Source: Nocardia arthritidis
GTDB taxonomy: Bacteria > Actinomycetota > Actinomycetes > Mycobacteriales > Mycobacteriaceae
Assembly (NCBI RefSeq): GCF_011801145.1
Contig: NZ_CP046172.1
Location: 1,302,001 to 1,366,000, forward strand
Direction: 5' to 3'
Length of the DNA: 64,000 nt
A program made the position numbers and the translations under genes. The notes under the pieces were generated by a model, which made no database searches, was not told the DNA's origin, and was given only the letters and a program-made list of their open reading frames with translations. Shown one piece after another: positions 1-9,000 of this stretch (position 1 is its first letter; each line of letters starts with the position of its first letter).

Positions 1-289
1 GATCGTGAAGGCCGAGCTGTTCCCCACCAAGATCCGCGCGCTCGGCGTCGGCCTGCCGTATGCGCTGACCGTCGCCATCTTCGGTGGCACCGCGGAGTAC
101 ATCGCGCTGTGGCTGAAGGATCACAAGCACGAGTCGGTGTACTTCTGGTATGTCGCCGCCTGCATCCTGGTCTCGCTGGTCACCTACCTCTTCATGCGGG
201 AGACCTCGGAGGACTCGACCATCGACGCCGAGGGCGTCTCGGAAACCACCGCATCCGAGCCGAATCGTGAGTTCACACCCACTCACTGA
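1..289 (+). CDS. MFS transporter, C-terminal fragment (gene starts outside the window)
   Basis: The open frame runs in from the window edge and ends at 289. The visible ~95 residues contain the 'E-L-F-P-T-K-I-R-A-L-G' stretch that follows TM10 in metabolite:H+ symporters of the major facilitator superfamily (KgtP/ShiA/CitA type), then two hydrophobic segments and a short acidic tail. The family imports carboxylates or similar solutes across the inner membrane. The next genes on the same strand are a two-component system and a solute-binding lipoprotein, so the transporter may be its target. The substrate cannot be read from this fragment. Confidence 0.8.
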   Translation, partial: IVKAELFPTKIRALGVGLPYALTVAIFGGTAEYIALWLKDHKHESVYFWYVAACILVSLVTYLFMRETSEDSTIDAEGVSETTASEPNREFTPTH

Positions 290-344
290 GACCGCGCCCG
301 ATCCGGCCGTGCGCGCCGAGCCTTCGCTGTGCGAGGATCGGCGC

Positions 345-1004
345 GTGCGGCTTGCGGTGGTCGAAGATGACGACGGTGTTGGCGATGCGCTGGTAGAGGC
401 GCTGAATGCCCGTGGTTATCAGGCCGAGCGCAAGCGCCGCGGCGCCGACCTGCTCACCGCGCACCGCGGTTATGACGCGGTGATCCTGGATCTCGGTCTG
501 CCCGACGGCGACGGGCTGCAGGTGCTGCGGCAGCTGCGCGAGGTCAGTTCGGTGCCGGTGCTGATCCTCACCGCGCGCAGTGACGAGCGGTCCATCGTGC
601 GTGGCCTGCGCGGCGGGGCCGACGACTATCTGGTGAAGCCGCCGCGCATCGCCGAGCTGATGGCCCGGTTGGAGACCGTGATGCGGCGCGCGGCGGTCGC
701 GGCGCAGCCGGCGCGGTCCGAGGTGATCACCGGGGATGTGCGAGTCGACCTCGCGGCCCGGATCGTCGAGGTGGGCGGTGAGCCGATTGCCTTGACCCAG
801 AAGGAATTCGAGTTGGTCGAGGCTTTGGTCGAACGGCCGGGCGCCGCGGTGAGCAGGCAGCAGTTGATGGATCGAATATGGGGGGATGCGTTCGTCGCGG
901 TCTCGCGGACCTTGGATGTGCACATGACCGGCTTGCGCGCGAAGCTGCGCAGGCCGGGATTGATCACCACCATTCGCGGTTACGGATATCGGTGGGGGCA
1001 GTGA
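345..1004 (+). CDS. OmpR-family response regulator
   Basis: A 219-residue protein with an N-terminal receiver domain and a C-terminal winged-helix DNA-binding domain (about 125-219). The acidic pocket lies at residues 7-9, the phospho-acceptor is D49 in 'VILDLGLPDGDG', and T76 and K98 complete the switch set. The GTG at 345 places the receiver at the very N terminus; an in-frame GTG at 309 is the alternative. The histidine kinase starts 46 bp downstream, so they form one operon. The family's TctD-like members respond to carboxylates. The neighbouring transporter and TAXI protein fit that role, but it is inferred. Confidence 0.92.
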   Translation: MRLAVVEDDDGVGDALVEALNARGYQAERKRRGADLLTAHRGYDAVILDLGLPDGDGLQVLRQLREVSSVPVLILTARSDERSIVRGLRGGADDYLVKPPRIAELMARLETVMRRAAVAAQPARSEVITGDVRVDLAARIVEVGGEPIALTQKEFELVEALVERPGAAVSRQQLMDRIWGDAFVAVSRTLDVHMTGLRAKLRRPGLITTIRGYGYRWGQ

Positions 1005-1050
1005 CGACCGAGCTATCCAGGGGGACGGTCGAGCGGCGCGAGGCAGCGGG

Positions 1051-2475
1051 ATGCGGCGGCGCCTGCTCATAGCCTTGACGGTATTCGCGGCCATCGCGGT
1101 GCTCGCCTTCGCGGTACCGCTGTCGTTGACCGTCGCCACCAGCCGGACGCAGGAACTGGTGCTCGGCCGCTCCGGTGACGCCGATCGTTTCGCCACCCTC
1201 GCCGATGCGGGCGAGGCGGCGGGCGATGTGCGCATGCTCAGCGATGAGGTCGGCAGATATCACGACCTCTACGGTGAGAACGTGCTGATCGTCAACGCCA
1301 CGGGCGAGGTGAGCGTGAACGCGGGCGCCGATATCGACGATCCCGACGTCGCGGCAGCCGTGTCAGCCGCCCGGCGTAACCAGCGCCCGCAGGCCGCCGA
1401 CCGGCTCACCCCGTGGAGCAGTCCCACCATGCTGATCGCCCGGCCGGTCGGCACCGGTCTGCAGGTCAACGGCGCGGTGGTGATCGAGGCATCCACCGCG
1501 CGGGCCCGCGCCGATATCGCCGAGGACTGGGCGGTGATCGCGCTCGGCGCCGCCGCCGCGATGGCCTTCTTCACATTGCTGGCGCTCACCCTGAGCCGCT
1601 GGGTGCTGCGGCCGCTGGCGGCGCTTTCGCACGCGGTCGCGGAATTGACCGCGACGCTGCCGAAGCCACGTCCGGACGCGCCCGTGCCGGTCTCCATCGC
1701 GCGCAGGCACGGCGGCCCGCCGGAGATGCGCAAGGTGGCCGAATCCTTCGACGTGATGGCGCTTGCCGTCGCCGATTCGGTGGACGCGCAGCGGCAACTG
1801 GTCGCCGACACCGCACATGCTATGCGAAACCCGCTGGCCGCCTTGACTATTCGACTCGATTCGCTGGAGTGCGATATTCCGGAGCGCGCGCGTGCCACCT
1901 TCCGCGGCGCCAGCGCCGAGGTGGATCGGCTCACCGCGCTGCTGGACGGGCTGCTCAACCTCGCCGTCGCGGAGACGCCCGCCGCATTCGACGTGGCGCA
2001 CAACGGCGCGGAGGCCGATAATCATTGCGACGCGGTCCAAGTCGTCGCAGACCGGATCGATGCCTGGCATTCCGCATACGAGAGCGCCGGGCAGAAGCTG
2101 ACCTCGGCGACCGTGATGGCACACGCCGACGTCGCGGTCTCCGCCGATGTGCTCGCGCAGATTCTCGATGTGCCGCTGAGCAATTCGAGCCGCTACGCCG
2201 GACCGGGCGCCCACGTCGTCGTCACCGTCGTCACCGATCTGGTGTGGGTGACGATCATGGTGCGCGACAACGGGTCCGGCGTCCCCGACGGTGAGATCGA
2301 CAAGTTGACAACCCGTTTCTTCCGTGGCTCCACCGCGCCTGCGGGCGGTTCCGGGCTCGGCCTGCCCATCGCCGCCGCCCTCACCCAGGCCCGCGGCGGC
2401 ACCTTGACGGTGGAAGCCGGGCAGCCGCAGGGACTTTCGGTGGTCATCCGGCTACCGGCGGTGGTACCGGAATGA
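1051..2475 (+). CDS. Membrane sensor histidine kinase
   Basis: 474 residues. TM1 is at about 5-28, followed by an extracytoplasmic sensor domain of about 130 residues, TM2 at about 161-182, a HAMP-like linker and a HisKA domain with H256 in 'DTAHAMRNPLAAL'. The ATPase domain has an N-box ('SNSSRYAG'), G1 ('DNGSGVPDG') and G2 ('GSGLGLPIAAAL'). The N-box is slightly divergent but keeps the Asn. It is the partner of the regulator just upstream. Its stop codon overlaps the start of the TAXI lipoprotein (ATGA), so kinase and binding protein are made together, which suggests that the lipoprotein presents ligand to the kinase. Confidence 0.93.
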   Translation: MRRRLLIALTVFAAIAVLAFAVPLSLTVATSRTQELVLGRSGDADRFATLADAGEAAGDVRMLSDEVGRYHDLYGENVLIVNATGEVSVNAGADIDDPDVAAAVSAARRNQRPQAADRLTPWSSPTMLIARPVGTGLQVNGAVVIEASTARARADIAEDWAVIALGAAAAMAFFTLLALTLSRWVLRPLAALSHAVAELTATLPKPRPDAPVPVSIARRHGGPPEMRKVAESFDVMALAVADSVDAQRQLVADTAHAMRNPLAALTIRLDSLECDIPERARATFRGASAEVDRLTALLDGLLNLAVAETPAAFDVAHNGAEADNHCDAVQVVADRIDAWHSAYESAGQKLTSATVMAHADVAVSADVLAQILDVPLSNSSRYAGPGAHVVVTVVTDLVWVTIMVRDNGSGVPDGEIDKLTTRFFRGSTAPAGGSGLGLPIAAALTQARGGTLTVEAGQPQGLSVVIRLPAVVPE

Positions 2476-3380
2476 ACCGGCGGCGATTTCTCGCGGCGGC
2501 GGGACTCGCCGCGCTCGGGCTGGCCGGATGCGGGCCCGACGGGGGAGCGGGGCGAGTGCGGCTGGCCTCGGGCGAGGTCGGCGGCTTCTACGAGGCGTTC
2601 GCCCGGAAGATGGCCGCGGCGGCGGCCGCCGACGGCACCATCCACATCGATGTGGTGACCACCGCCGGATCGCAGGACAATCTGACGATGCTCGCCGGCG
2701 GCCGGGTGGATGCCGCACTGACACTTGCCGATTCGGTCGGCCGCTCCGATGAGCAGGTGCTCGCGCTCGGCCGCGTATACGAGAACTACCTGCAGATGGC
2801 GGTGCGCAAGGACAGTCCGATCCACGCCGTCGCCGATCTGCGCGGCCTGCGGTTGAACTGGGGCGCCGAGGGCTCCGGCGCCGCGCTCACCGGGACCAGG
2901 ATCCTGCGTGCCGCGGGTCTCGACCCGGACAGCGATGTGGAGATAGTCCATCGCCCGCTGCGCGATTCGGTGTCGAGCGTGCTGAGCGGCGAGGCCGACG
3001 CGCTGCTGTGGGCGGGCGGCGTACCGACAACGCTGCTGGAAGTGCCTGCCCACCTGCGCCTCATCGATCTCGGCGACCTGGCCGCGCCGATGCGGGAACT
3101 CTTCGGACCCGTATACGACCGCGTCGACATCCCCGCGACCGCGTACCCGGGCGCACCCGCCGTGCGCACGATAGGCGTGACGAACCTGCTGCTCGCCTCG
3201 GCGGCGATGGCCGACAGCACGGCCGCCGCTCTGGTGGAACTGCTTGTGTACAAGGCGGATTCGCTGGTTCCGGCGGAGGCCGCGGGCACCCAGTTCCTGG
3301 ACGGGCGCTCGCTGATCAACACCGGAACCATTCCGCTGCACCCCGGCGCGGCCTCGGTCTACCGGCGCTGGCACGGCTGA
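2472..3380 (+). CDS. TAXI-family TRAP transporter solute-binding lipoprotein
   Basis: 302 residues with a twin-arginine-like start (N-R-R-R-F) and a lipobox ending at C20 ('GLAGC'), so it is a lipidated extracytoplasmic protein. The body matches the TAXI branch of periplasmic binding proteins: an early 'GEVGGFYEAFARKMA' segment, 'TTAGSQDNLTMLAGGRVDAALT', and a C-terminal ligand-closing lobe. TAXI proteins normally feed a fused DctQM membrane permease. No such permease is visible here, while the gene overlaps the kinase gene by 4 bp. It may therefore act mainly as a sensor subunit for the kinase, possibly for the MFS substrate. That last point is inference. Confidence 0.85.
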   Translation: MNRRRFLAAAGLAALGLAGCGPDGGAGRVRLASGEVGGFYEAFARKMAAAAAADGTIHIDVVTTAGSQDNLTMLAGGRVDAALTLADSVGRSDEQVLALGRVYENYLQMAVRKDSPIHAVADLRGLRLNWGAEGSGAALTGTRILRAAGLDPDSDVEIVHRPLRDSVSSVLSGEADALLWAGGVPTTLLEVPAHLRLIDLGDLAAPMRELFGPVYDRVDIPATAYPGAPAVRTIGVTNLLLASAAMADSTAAALVELLVYKADSLVPAEAAGTQFLDGRSLINTGTIPLHPGAASVYRRWHG

Positions 3381-3416
3381 GAAGCCGAATGCCATGCGGG
3401 AACAGGTCTTCCGGGA

Positions 3417-4595
3417 TCAGGGCCTGGACGCGGTGGCAATGGTTTTCTGGTAGTCGTCGATGATTCGGACCGCGTCGGCGCCCGTTCGCTCCTGTAGGTC
3501 GTACTGCCGGTTGGCGAGGACGATCGTGGAAGTCGGTTCGCGGCGGCGGTTTTCGTAGCGCATCAGGGCATCGGCCGGATCGTCGCCCACGGCGAGCTCG
3601 TCGGCGAGCACGCTCGCGTCGAGGATGGCCTGGGTGCCGCCGAGTGCGCCAACGGGGTACATCGGATGTGCGGCATCACCGAGCAGCGTCACGCGGCCGC
3701 GCCCCCACCAGGGCAGCGGGTCGCGGTCGACCATCGGGTATTCCAGAATGTCGGTGCTCGCCGCGACGAGTCCCGGCACATCCAGCCAGCCCAGGGCGAA
3801 ATCGGCGACGTGGGGCAGCGCGTCGTCGGCGCTGGCGGCGCGGTTGAAGCCCGCATCGTCGTCCAGCCAGCCCGGTTCCGAAACCGTTACCAGCGCAACC
3901 CAATTCACCAGGGAACGGCCAGGAGCGGTACGGCTCGAGATCGGATAGGCCACCAGGCGGGTCGGGCCACCGTTGACGATCACCATGGATTGCCCGGTCA
4001 GGAACGAATCGGCTTCCGCCATGCCGCGCCACATCCGCAGGCCCGACCAGTGCAACCGCATCCGGTCCGGATGCAGCCGGGCGCGCACCGCCGAATGCAG
4101 TCCGTCCGCACCGATCAGCAGGTCCGCCATCTCGGTTTCGTGGCCGCCGCTGTTCCGGTCGAGGGTGGTTATCCGCACCGATTGTCCATCCTGACGCAGA
4201 TCCGTCAGCTGGATACCCGTCCGCACGGCGTCGGCGCCGAGGCGTTCGCGCACCGCGTCGAGCAGCAGCAGCTGTAGTTCACCGCGGTGGATCGAATATT
4301 GCGGCGCCGCATTCCCCGCCGCGCGGCCGCGGGATTCGGTCAGGATCCGGTTGCCGTGCCGGTCGCAGTAGATGTACTCGGCGGTCGCCACGCCGGTCGC
4401 GGCCAACCGGTCGCCGAGGCCGAGTTCGGTCAGCACCGCCACCGCCTCCGATTGCACGTTGATGCCGACGCCGAGCGGCGCGATGGTGCGCGCGCTTTCG
4501 ATGACGGTGGCCTCGATTCCCTTGGCGTGCAGGCTGAGTGCCGCGGTCAACCCGCCGATTCCGGCACCGGCGATGACGATGTTCTGCTCTCCCAT
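3417..4595 (-). CDS. FAD-dependent monooxygenase (PhzS/hydroxybenzoate-hydroxylase fold)
   Basis: 392 residues using the ATG at 4595, which has a GGAG box 8 nt upstream; an upstream in-frame GTG at 4604 lacks one. It has an FAD-binding GxGxxG at residues 10-15, the 'LLIGADGLHSAVR' DG motif in the middle, and 'LLGDAAHPMYPVGALGG' (GD motif) near the C terminus, the classic class A flavin monooxygenase set. It hydroxylates an aromatic or similar ring using NAD(P)H and O2. It is transcribed away from the LysR gene, the usual arrangement for a regulated catabolic oxygenase. The substrate is unknown. Confidence 0.9.
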   Translation of the reverse strand: MGEQNIVIAGAGIGGLTAALSLHAKGIEATVIESARTIAPLGVGINVQSEAVAVLTELGLGDRLAATGVATAEYIYCDRHGNRILTESRGRAAGNAAPQYSIHRGELQLLLLDAVRERLGADAVRTGIQLTDLRQDGQSVRITTLDRNSGGHETEMADLLIGADGLHSAVRARLHPDRMRLHWSGLRMWRGMAEADSFLTGQSMVIVNGGPTRLVAYPISSRTAPGRSLVNWVALVTVSEPGWLDDDAGFNRAASADDALPHVADFALGWLDVPGLVAASTDILEYPMVDRDPLPWWGRGRVTLLGDAAHPMYPVGALGGTQAILDASVLADELAVGDDPADALMRYENRRREPTSTIVLANRQYDLQERTGADAVRIIDDYQKTIATASRP

Positions 4596-4652
4596 GATTC
4601 TCACTCCATCTGTCGCTTGTTCTCAGCGTGCGCCTCGGGATTCCAGCAGTCC

Positions 4653-4665
4653 AACAGCTGGTTGT
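4653..4665. promoter_or_regulatory. Short inverted repeat between divergent monooxygenase and LysR genes
   Basis: CAAC-AGCTG-GTTG lies in the roughly 90-bp gap between two divergent starts. It is a plausible LysR half-site pair for autoregulation and control of the monooxygenase. The arms are only 4 bp, so this is a weak call. Confidence 0.3.
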
Positions 4666-4688
4666 GATCGGAACTAGCATTGCTGGAT

Positions 4689-5579
4689 ATGGAGTTACGC
4701 CGCTTGGAATACTTCGTCGCCGTCGTGGAGGAGGCGAACTTCACCAGAGCCGCGGACCGGGTGCATGTGGCCCAATCGGGTCTGAGCGCCCAAATCCGCA
4801 AGCTGGAGGGCGATCTCGGGGCCGTGCTGCTGGACCGTTCCGCGCGGGACGTCGTCCCGACCGAGGCGGGCCGGGCCGTGCTGCCGTACGCGCGGGCGGC
4901 GCTGCAGGCTTATTCCGATGCGCGGCAAGCGGTCGCGGAGCTGACCGGGCTGGTGCGCGGCCATCTGCGGCTCGGGGTGACCGCATCGGTATCGGCATTC
5001 GACCTGCCCCAACTGCTCGCCGATTTCCACCGCACGCATCCGGGGGTGGAGATCACGCTGTCCGAGAACGGTCCCGAACTGGCGCTGGAGCTATTGCGTT
5101 CGGGCAGACTCGATCTCACGCTCGTCGGGCTGGGTCCGGCGCTGCCCGACGGCGTCGTCGTCGAGATCCTCGCCGACGAGCCGGTGGTCGCGGTGGCGGC
5201 AGCGGCCGAGCCGGAGGGCGCGGCCACGCTGGCGACACTGGCCGAACGCGATCTGATCTGCCTGCCGCCCGGCGGCGGCCTGCGCGCCGAATTCGATTCC
5301 GCCTGTGCGCGTGCGGGTTTCGCGCCCAGGGTGGTGTTCGAGGCGGGTGACCCGCATATGCTGGCCCGGCTGGCCGGGTGCGGCCTCGGCGTCGCGATCC
5401 TGCCGCTGTCCGTGGCGCGGCGGCATCCGGACGTTCGCGCGACGCCGATCCAAGGACTCAGCCTGCGTGCGCGCATCGGCCTGGCGCACCGCGGTGAGCC
5501 GACGGTCAGTCCCGCGGCCAGAGCGTTTCTGCGTCATATTCGGAATGCGTTGCAGAGCGCGAACTCCGGCGATGCTTAG
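4689..5579 (+). CDS. LysR-family transcriptional regulator
   Basis: 296 residues from the ATG at 4689. The N-terminal helix-turn-helix ('LRRLEYFVAVVEEANFTRAA...VAQSGLSAQIRKLE') is a canonical LysR DNA-binding domain, followed by the two-lobed effector-binding domain. A TTG three codons upstream is a less likely start. It diverges from the FAD monooxygenase gene and probably controls it in response to that enzyme's substrate. The effector cannot be read from sequence. Confidence 0.93.
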   Translation: MELRRLEYFVAVVEEANFTRAADRVHVAQSGLSAQIRKLEGDLGAVLLDRSARDVVPTEAGRAVLPYARAALQAYSDARQAVAELTGLVRGHLRLGVTASVSAFDLPQLLADFHRTHPGVEITLSENGPELALELLRSGRLDLTLVGLGPALPDGVVVEILADEPVVAVAAAAEPEGAATLATLAERDLICLPPGGGLRAEFDSACARAGFAPRVVFEAGDPHMLARLAGCGLGVAILPLSVARRHPDVRATPIQGLSLRARIGLAHRGEPTVSPAARAFLRHIRNALQSANSGDA

Positions 5580-5700
5580 CGCTTCATCAGCCGGATTGAT
5601 CGCGTGGCAACCCAAATCAGCGAGCATCGCGTAATGATTCGATGAGGGGTTGTGGCGGGGTGACAGGCGGTTGTCGGGTTGGTCCAGCCGGAACGCGATC

Positions 5701-6702
5701 TCACTCCGAGTCGGAAGCCCTCGACGCCGCACCGTATTCCGTGAAAATTTCGACCGTACCCGCGCTCGGCGCGAAACCCAGCGCCCGCTTCGCCTTTTCG
5801 ACCGAGGCAACGATATGCCGCACATCGGCCAGCTGGTACCGCCCGGTGACCACCGGCGTCGGCCCGCCCCGCGCCTTGGCCATGATCGATGCGACCTCCC
5901 ACAGCGTGATCGGTTGCCCCGAGCCGATATTCAGCGGAACGAAGCCGGGTAAACGCCGGTCCACCGCGGCGACCAGCGCCTTGACGGCATCGCGGCGATG
6001 GACGAAGTCGCGCACCTGTCCACCGTCCTCCGGCACCCGCGGTGGTCGTCCGGCGTCGAGTTCGTCGCGGTATCGGGCCGCCCAGCCGCCGCGGGCGCCG
6101 GGCCCGTAGATGGCGTGGAAACGCAGCGCCGTCACCCCGCCGCCGGTCGCCAAACCCCAAGCGAACGAATAGTTTTCCTGCGCGGCCTTACTGGATCCGT
6201 ACCAGCCGCGCGGCCGCTGCGGTGCGTCCTCGGTGACCGGTTCCCAGGTGAGTATTTCGCCGGTACGCGGTGCGCGGTGATCGTAGAGGCCGCGGTCGAG
6301 ATCGGCGCGGCGGCGCAGTCCGGGGAAGTACGTCGCGCCGCCGCGGTCCCGGTAGCGCCCCTCGCCGTAGACGACGATGGACGATGCGAGCACCAGGTGC
6401 CGCACCCGCGCCCGCTCCATCGCGCCGAGCAGGACGGCGGTGCCGAGGTCGTTGTGCGCCGCGAATCCGGCCGGGCCGGTGGCATCGGTTATCGCGGCCA
6501 GGTGGCAGACCACGTCGACGCCGCGCAGCAGCGGCTCCAGCGCCGCGGCATCACGCAGATCTACTCGCGAAATGCCTTCCGGCGGTTCGGTACTCGTCCC
6601 ATCGAGCAGGTCGGCGGCGACGACCTCGTGCCCGGCGGCGGCCAGCGCCGGGCGCACCGCCGAACCGAGGAATCCGGCGGCCCCGGTCACCAGCACGCGC
6701 AT
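5701..6702 (-). CDS. NAD-dependent epimerase/dehydratase (extended SDR)
   Basis: 333 residues from the ATG at 6702, which places the nucleotide-binding GxxGxxG ('TGAAGFLGSAV') at residues 6-13. The catalytic 'WYGSSKAAQE' supplies the YxxxK pair, and 'CHLAAITD' is the SDR 'HLAA' motif. The fold acts on nucleotide sugars or related carbohydrates. It starts 4 nt after the MTA phosphorylase stop, so the two are co-transcribed. The coupling to purine/methionine salvage is not obvious from family knowledge, and I assign no substrate. Confidence 0.88.
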   Translation of the reverse strand: MRVLVTGAAGFLGSAVRPALAAAGHEVVAADLLDGTSTEPPEGISRVDLRDAAALEPLLRGVDVVCHLAAITDATGPAGFAAHNDLGTAVLLGAMERARVRHLVLASSIVVYGEGRYRDRGGATYFPGLRRRADLDRGLYDHRAPRTGEILTWEPVTEDAPQRPRGWYGSSKAAQENYSFAWGLATGGGVTALRFHAIYGPGARGGWAARYRDELDAGRPPRVPEDGGQVRDFVHRRDAVKALVAAVDRRLPGFVPLNIGSGQPITLWEVASIMAKARGGPTPVVTGRYQLADVRHIVASVEKAKRALGFAPSAGTVEIFTEYGAASRASDSE

Positions 6703-6706
6703 GAGC

Positions 6707-7516
6707 TCAGGGTAGTTCGAACGGCAGCGACACTCCGGTGTGGACACGGCAGCGATCGCAGGTGTCGGTGCCGGCGACCCCGGATACCGCGCGGCGGATC
6801 AATTCCTTGAACGGCACCATATTCTTCTTGAATTCGGCGAAGACGTCGAGTGCGTGCACACCGTCGCCCTCCTCCAGGCCCGCATCCAGGTCGGTGATCA
6901 AAGCCACTGCGGCGTAGCACATTTCGAGTTCACGAGCGAGTACCGCCTCCGGATGGCCTGTCATGTTGACCAGTTCCCAGCCCTGCCCGGCGAACCAGCG
7001 GCTCTCGGCGCGGGTGGAAAAGCGCGGGCCCTGCACGACCACCATGGTGCCCTGGGTCTTCATGGGCAGCGCATCGGTGGCGGATTTGATTGCGGCGGCG
7101 CGCAATTCATCGCAGTAGGGGTCGGCGAAGGAGACGTGGACACCGCCGCCGTCGAAGTAGCTCTGCGGGCGGCCCGAGGTGCGATCGACCAGCTGGTCGG
7201 GCACCGCGACCGTGCCGGGACCCCAGTCGGCGCGCAGGCTGCCGACCGCGCACGGCGCGAAGATCCGGCGCACACCCAGCGAGCGCAACGCCCACATATT
7301 GGCCCGGTACGGCAGGGTGTGCGGGGCGAATTCGTGCTGTTTGCCGTGCCGCGGCAGGAAGGCGACGGGACGGCCTGCCACCTTCCCGACCGCGATCGGC
7401 GCGCTCGGCGCGCCGTAGGGGGTGTCGACCTCGACCTCGGTCGCGTCGTTGTCGAAGAAATCGTAGAAACCGCTGCCGCCGATGACTGCGAGGGCGGGCC
7501 GGGAAAGCGAACTCAT
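6707..7516 (-). CDS. S-methyl-5'-thioadenosine phosphorylase
   Basis: 269 residues from the ATG at 7516, preceded by GGAG at 9 nt. The start 'ALAVIGGSGFYDF', the phosphate-binding 'RHGKQHEFAPHTLPYRANMWAL' region and the purine-site 'NMTGHPEAVLAREL' identify the MTAP branch of the PNP family. It cleaves methylthioadenosine (or a related nucleoside) phosphorolytically to release the base for salvage. Several in-frame codons upstream would extend it into the CsoR operator region, which I reject. It diverges from the CsoR/RicR gene and shares that intergenic region. Confidence 0.92.
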   Translation of the reverse strand: MSSLSRPALAVIGGSGFYDFFDNDATEVEVDTPYGAPSAPIAVGKVAGRPVAFLPRHGKQHEFAPHTLPYRANMWALRSLGVRRIFAPCAVGSLRADWGPGTVAVPDQLVDRTSGRPQSYFDGGGVHVSFADPYCDELRAAAIKSATDALPMKTQGTMVVVQGPRFSTRAESRWFAGQGWELVNMTGHPEAVLARELEMCYAAVALITDLDAGLEEGDGVHALDVFAEFKKNMVPFKELIRRAVSGVAGTDTCDRCRVHTGVSLPFELP

Positions 7517-7591
7517 GGGCAGATTCTCCCGTCTCGCTCCCCACACCCGCGCAACGGGTGCCCGTGACCTGACAATTCGCCCGTCTCCCTG

Positions 7592-7606
7592 TACCCTATG
7601 GGGGTA
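7592..7606. promoter_or_regulatory. CsoR/RicR-type copper operator
   Basis: TACCC-TATGG-GGGTA is an exact match to the TACCC-N5-GGGTA palindrome that I recall for the mycobacterial copper regulator RicR. It lies 29 bp before the CsoR-family start and 75 bp before the divergent phosphorylase start, so it is well placed for autoregulation. Confidence 0.8.
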
Positions 7607-7635
7607 TAAATCGGCAGGCAGCGAGGAGATCGTCG

Positions 7636-7959
7636 GTGACAACACCCACCCAGGACCACGGCGCACACGACCACTCCACGCACGGCTACATCACCGCCAA
7701 AGACGACTACCTCAAGCGGCTGCGCCGGATCGAGGGCCAGGCCCGCGGCCTGCAGCGGATGGTCGAGGAGGAGAAGTACTGCATCGATATCCTGACGCAG
7801 GTCTCCGCCATGACCAAGGCGCTCCAGGCGGTCGCGATGGGTCTGCTCGAGGACCACATCAGCCACTGTGTCGTCGACGCGGCCGTCGCCGGTGGCCCCG
7901 AGGCCGAAGCCAAGATCAAAGAGGCCACCGACGCCATCGCCAGGCTGGTGCGTTCGTAG
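7636..7959 (+). CDS. CsoR/RicR-family copper-sensing repressor
   Basis: 107 residues from a GTG with AGGAG 8 nt upstream. The all-helical CsoR fold is clear ('LKRLRRIEGQARGLQRMVEE'). The Cu(I) ligand set is present: C49 in 'EKYCIDIL', then H74-x3-C78 in 'EDHISHC'. The His-rich N-terminal tail may add metal affinity. Such proteins sit on DNA as tetramers and leave when Cu(I) binds. The operator at 7592 argues for autoregulation. No copper exporter or metallothionein gene is visible nearby, which is typical of RicR-type distributed regulons. Confidence 0.93.
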   Translation: MTTPTQDHGAHDHSTHGYITAKDDYLKRLRRIEGQARGLQRMVEEEKYCIDILTQVSAMTKALQAVAMGLLEDHISHCVVDAAVAGGPEAEAKIKEATDAIARLVRS

Positions 7960-7989
7960 GGGCGATACCGGCCCACCGGATCCGCGCCT

Positions 7990-9000
7990 TCAGCGAATGC
8001 GCGTTGCGGGTGGCGAAGAACTTCTGATCTCCATTTGCACCAGTGCGAATTCGGGAACCTCCGCATCCGGGGTGCCGCCGGGCAGCGGGGTGATCTCCAG
8101 ATCCGCCGTTATCCAGGAACCGTTTTCGGCGGCCAGCCGGATATCGGTGAGCGTCGCGAGCTGGGCTCCGGACCGAATCTCCTCGCGCGCGGCCAGAATT
8201 CGGGCGCGATCGGCCGGATGCGGGATGGTGCGCTCGTCGGCGCCGGACCAGCGCAGTCCCGGCACCGGTTCGCTGACCCAGCGAATGAGACGCACCTGGG
8301 CGGTATCGACGATGGCGAGGTACAGATTCGGCTGCCGTTCCCGCAACATGTCCAGCGTGCCCGCCTCGAATGACTTCGATTGTGGCGCAACGCTTTCGGT
8401 CACATCGGCGGCGACACCGAACCATTGCGTCCTGGTGGCGTCCGTACCGCCGTTGCGCGCGGCGAGCAGAATCGAGCGCGGACCGGCCAGCGACCGCACG
8501 GTCGCGACGCCGAGCCAGCGTGAATCGGGGCTGGAGCGGGCCAGTGTCGCGGTGAATTCCAGTGCGCCGTCGAATCTTTCGATCGTCTCGTAGGACTGTG
8601 CGCCCAGCCAGCTGATCGGCTCGGTAGCGAAATGCGGCCCGAGCCCGGCGGGCAGGGTGTCCACCCGGCGGGTGCGCGCGTCGATGGTGAACGGCGCCGC
8701 ACCCACCTGCGCGGGCGGCTCACCGTCGCCCACCCACAACTTGACCGCGTGCACCCGGGTATCCCGGCCGAGCACCGGCACCGCAAGCAGCCGCCGTCCC
8801 GACCAGGCGTGCCGCGACTGCGGCAGCTGCTGATCGATCGGCGCACCGGATCCGTACACCGCGCCGATCACCGGCTGCAGCCGGGACGGAACCGCCCGTT
8901 GAATGGACTTCCAGGCCCGCGGCGCCGTCCCCGCGGCGATCATCGACCAGGTGCCGGCGCGACCGAGCGTCTCGATCAACAGCCAACTCCCGGTGAGCAT
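7990..9000 (-). CDS. GAF/PAS-like protein of mycobacterial type, function unknown
   Basis: 336 residues from the ATG at 9000, behind a GGAGG-rich leader. The N-terminal half opens with 'MLTGSWLLIETLG...AWKSIQRAVP' and continues with a GAF-like segment ('LLAVPVLGRDTRVHAVKLWVG'). The C-terminal half resembles a PAS domain ending in 'ITADLEITPLPGG'. I recall proteins of this architecture in Nocardia and Mycobacterium carrying DUF labels. No catalytic domain or membrane segment is visible. The neighbours give no functional hint. Confidence 0.7.
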   Translation of the reverse strand: MLTGSWLLIETLGRAGTWSMIAAGTAPRAWKSIQRAVPSRLQPVIGAVYGSGAPIDQQLPQSRHAWSGRRLLAVPVLGRDTRVHAVKLWVGDGEPPAQVGAAPFTIDARTRRVDTLPAGLGPHFATEPISWLGAQSYETIERFDGALEFTATLARSSPDSRWLGVATVRSLAGPRSILLAARNGGTDATRTQWFGVAADVTESVAPQSKSFEAGTLDMLRERQPNLYLAIVDTAQVRLIRWVSEPVPGLRWSGADERTIPHPADRARILAAREEIRSGAQLATLTDIRLAAENGSWITADLEITPLPGGTPDAEVPEFALVQMEIRSSSPPATRIR

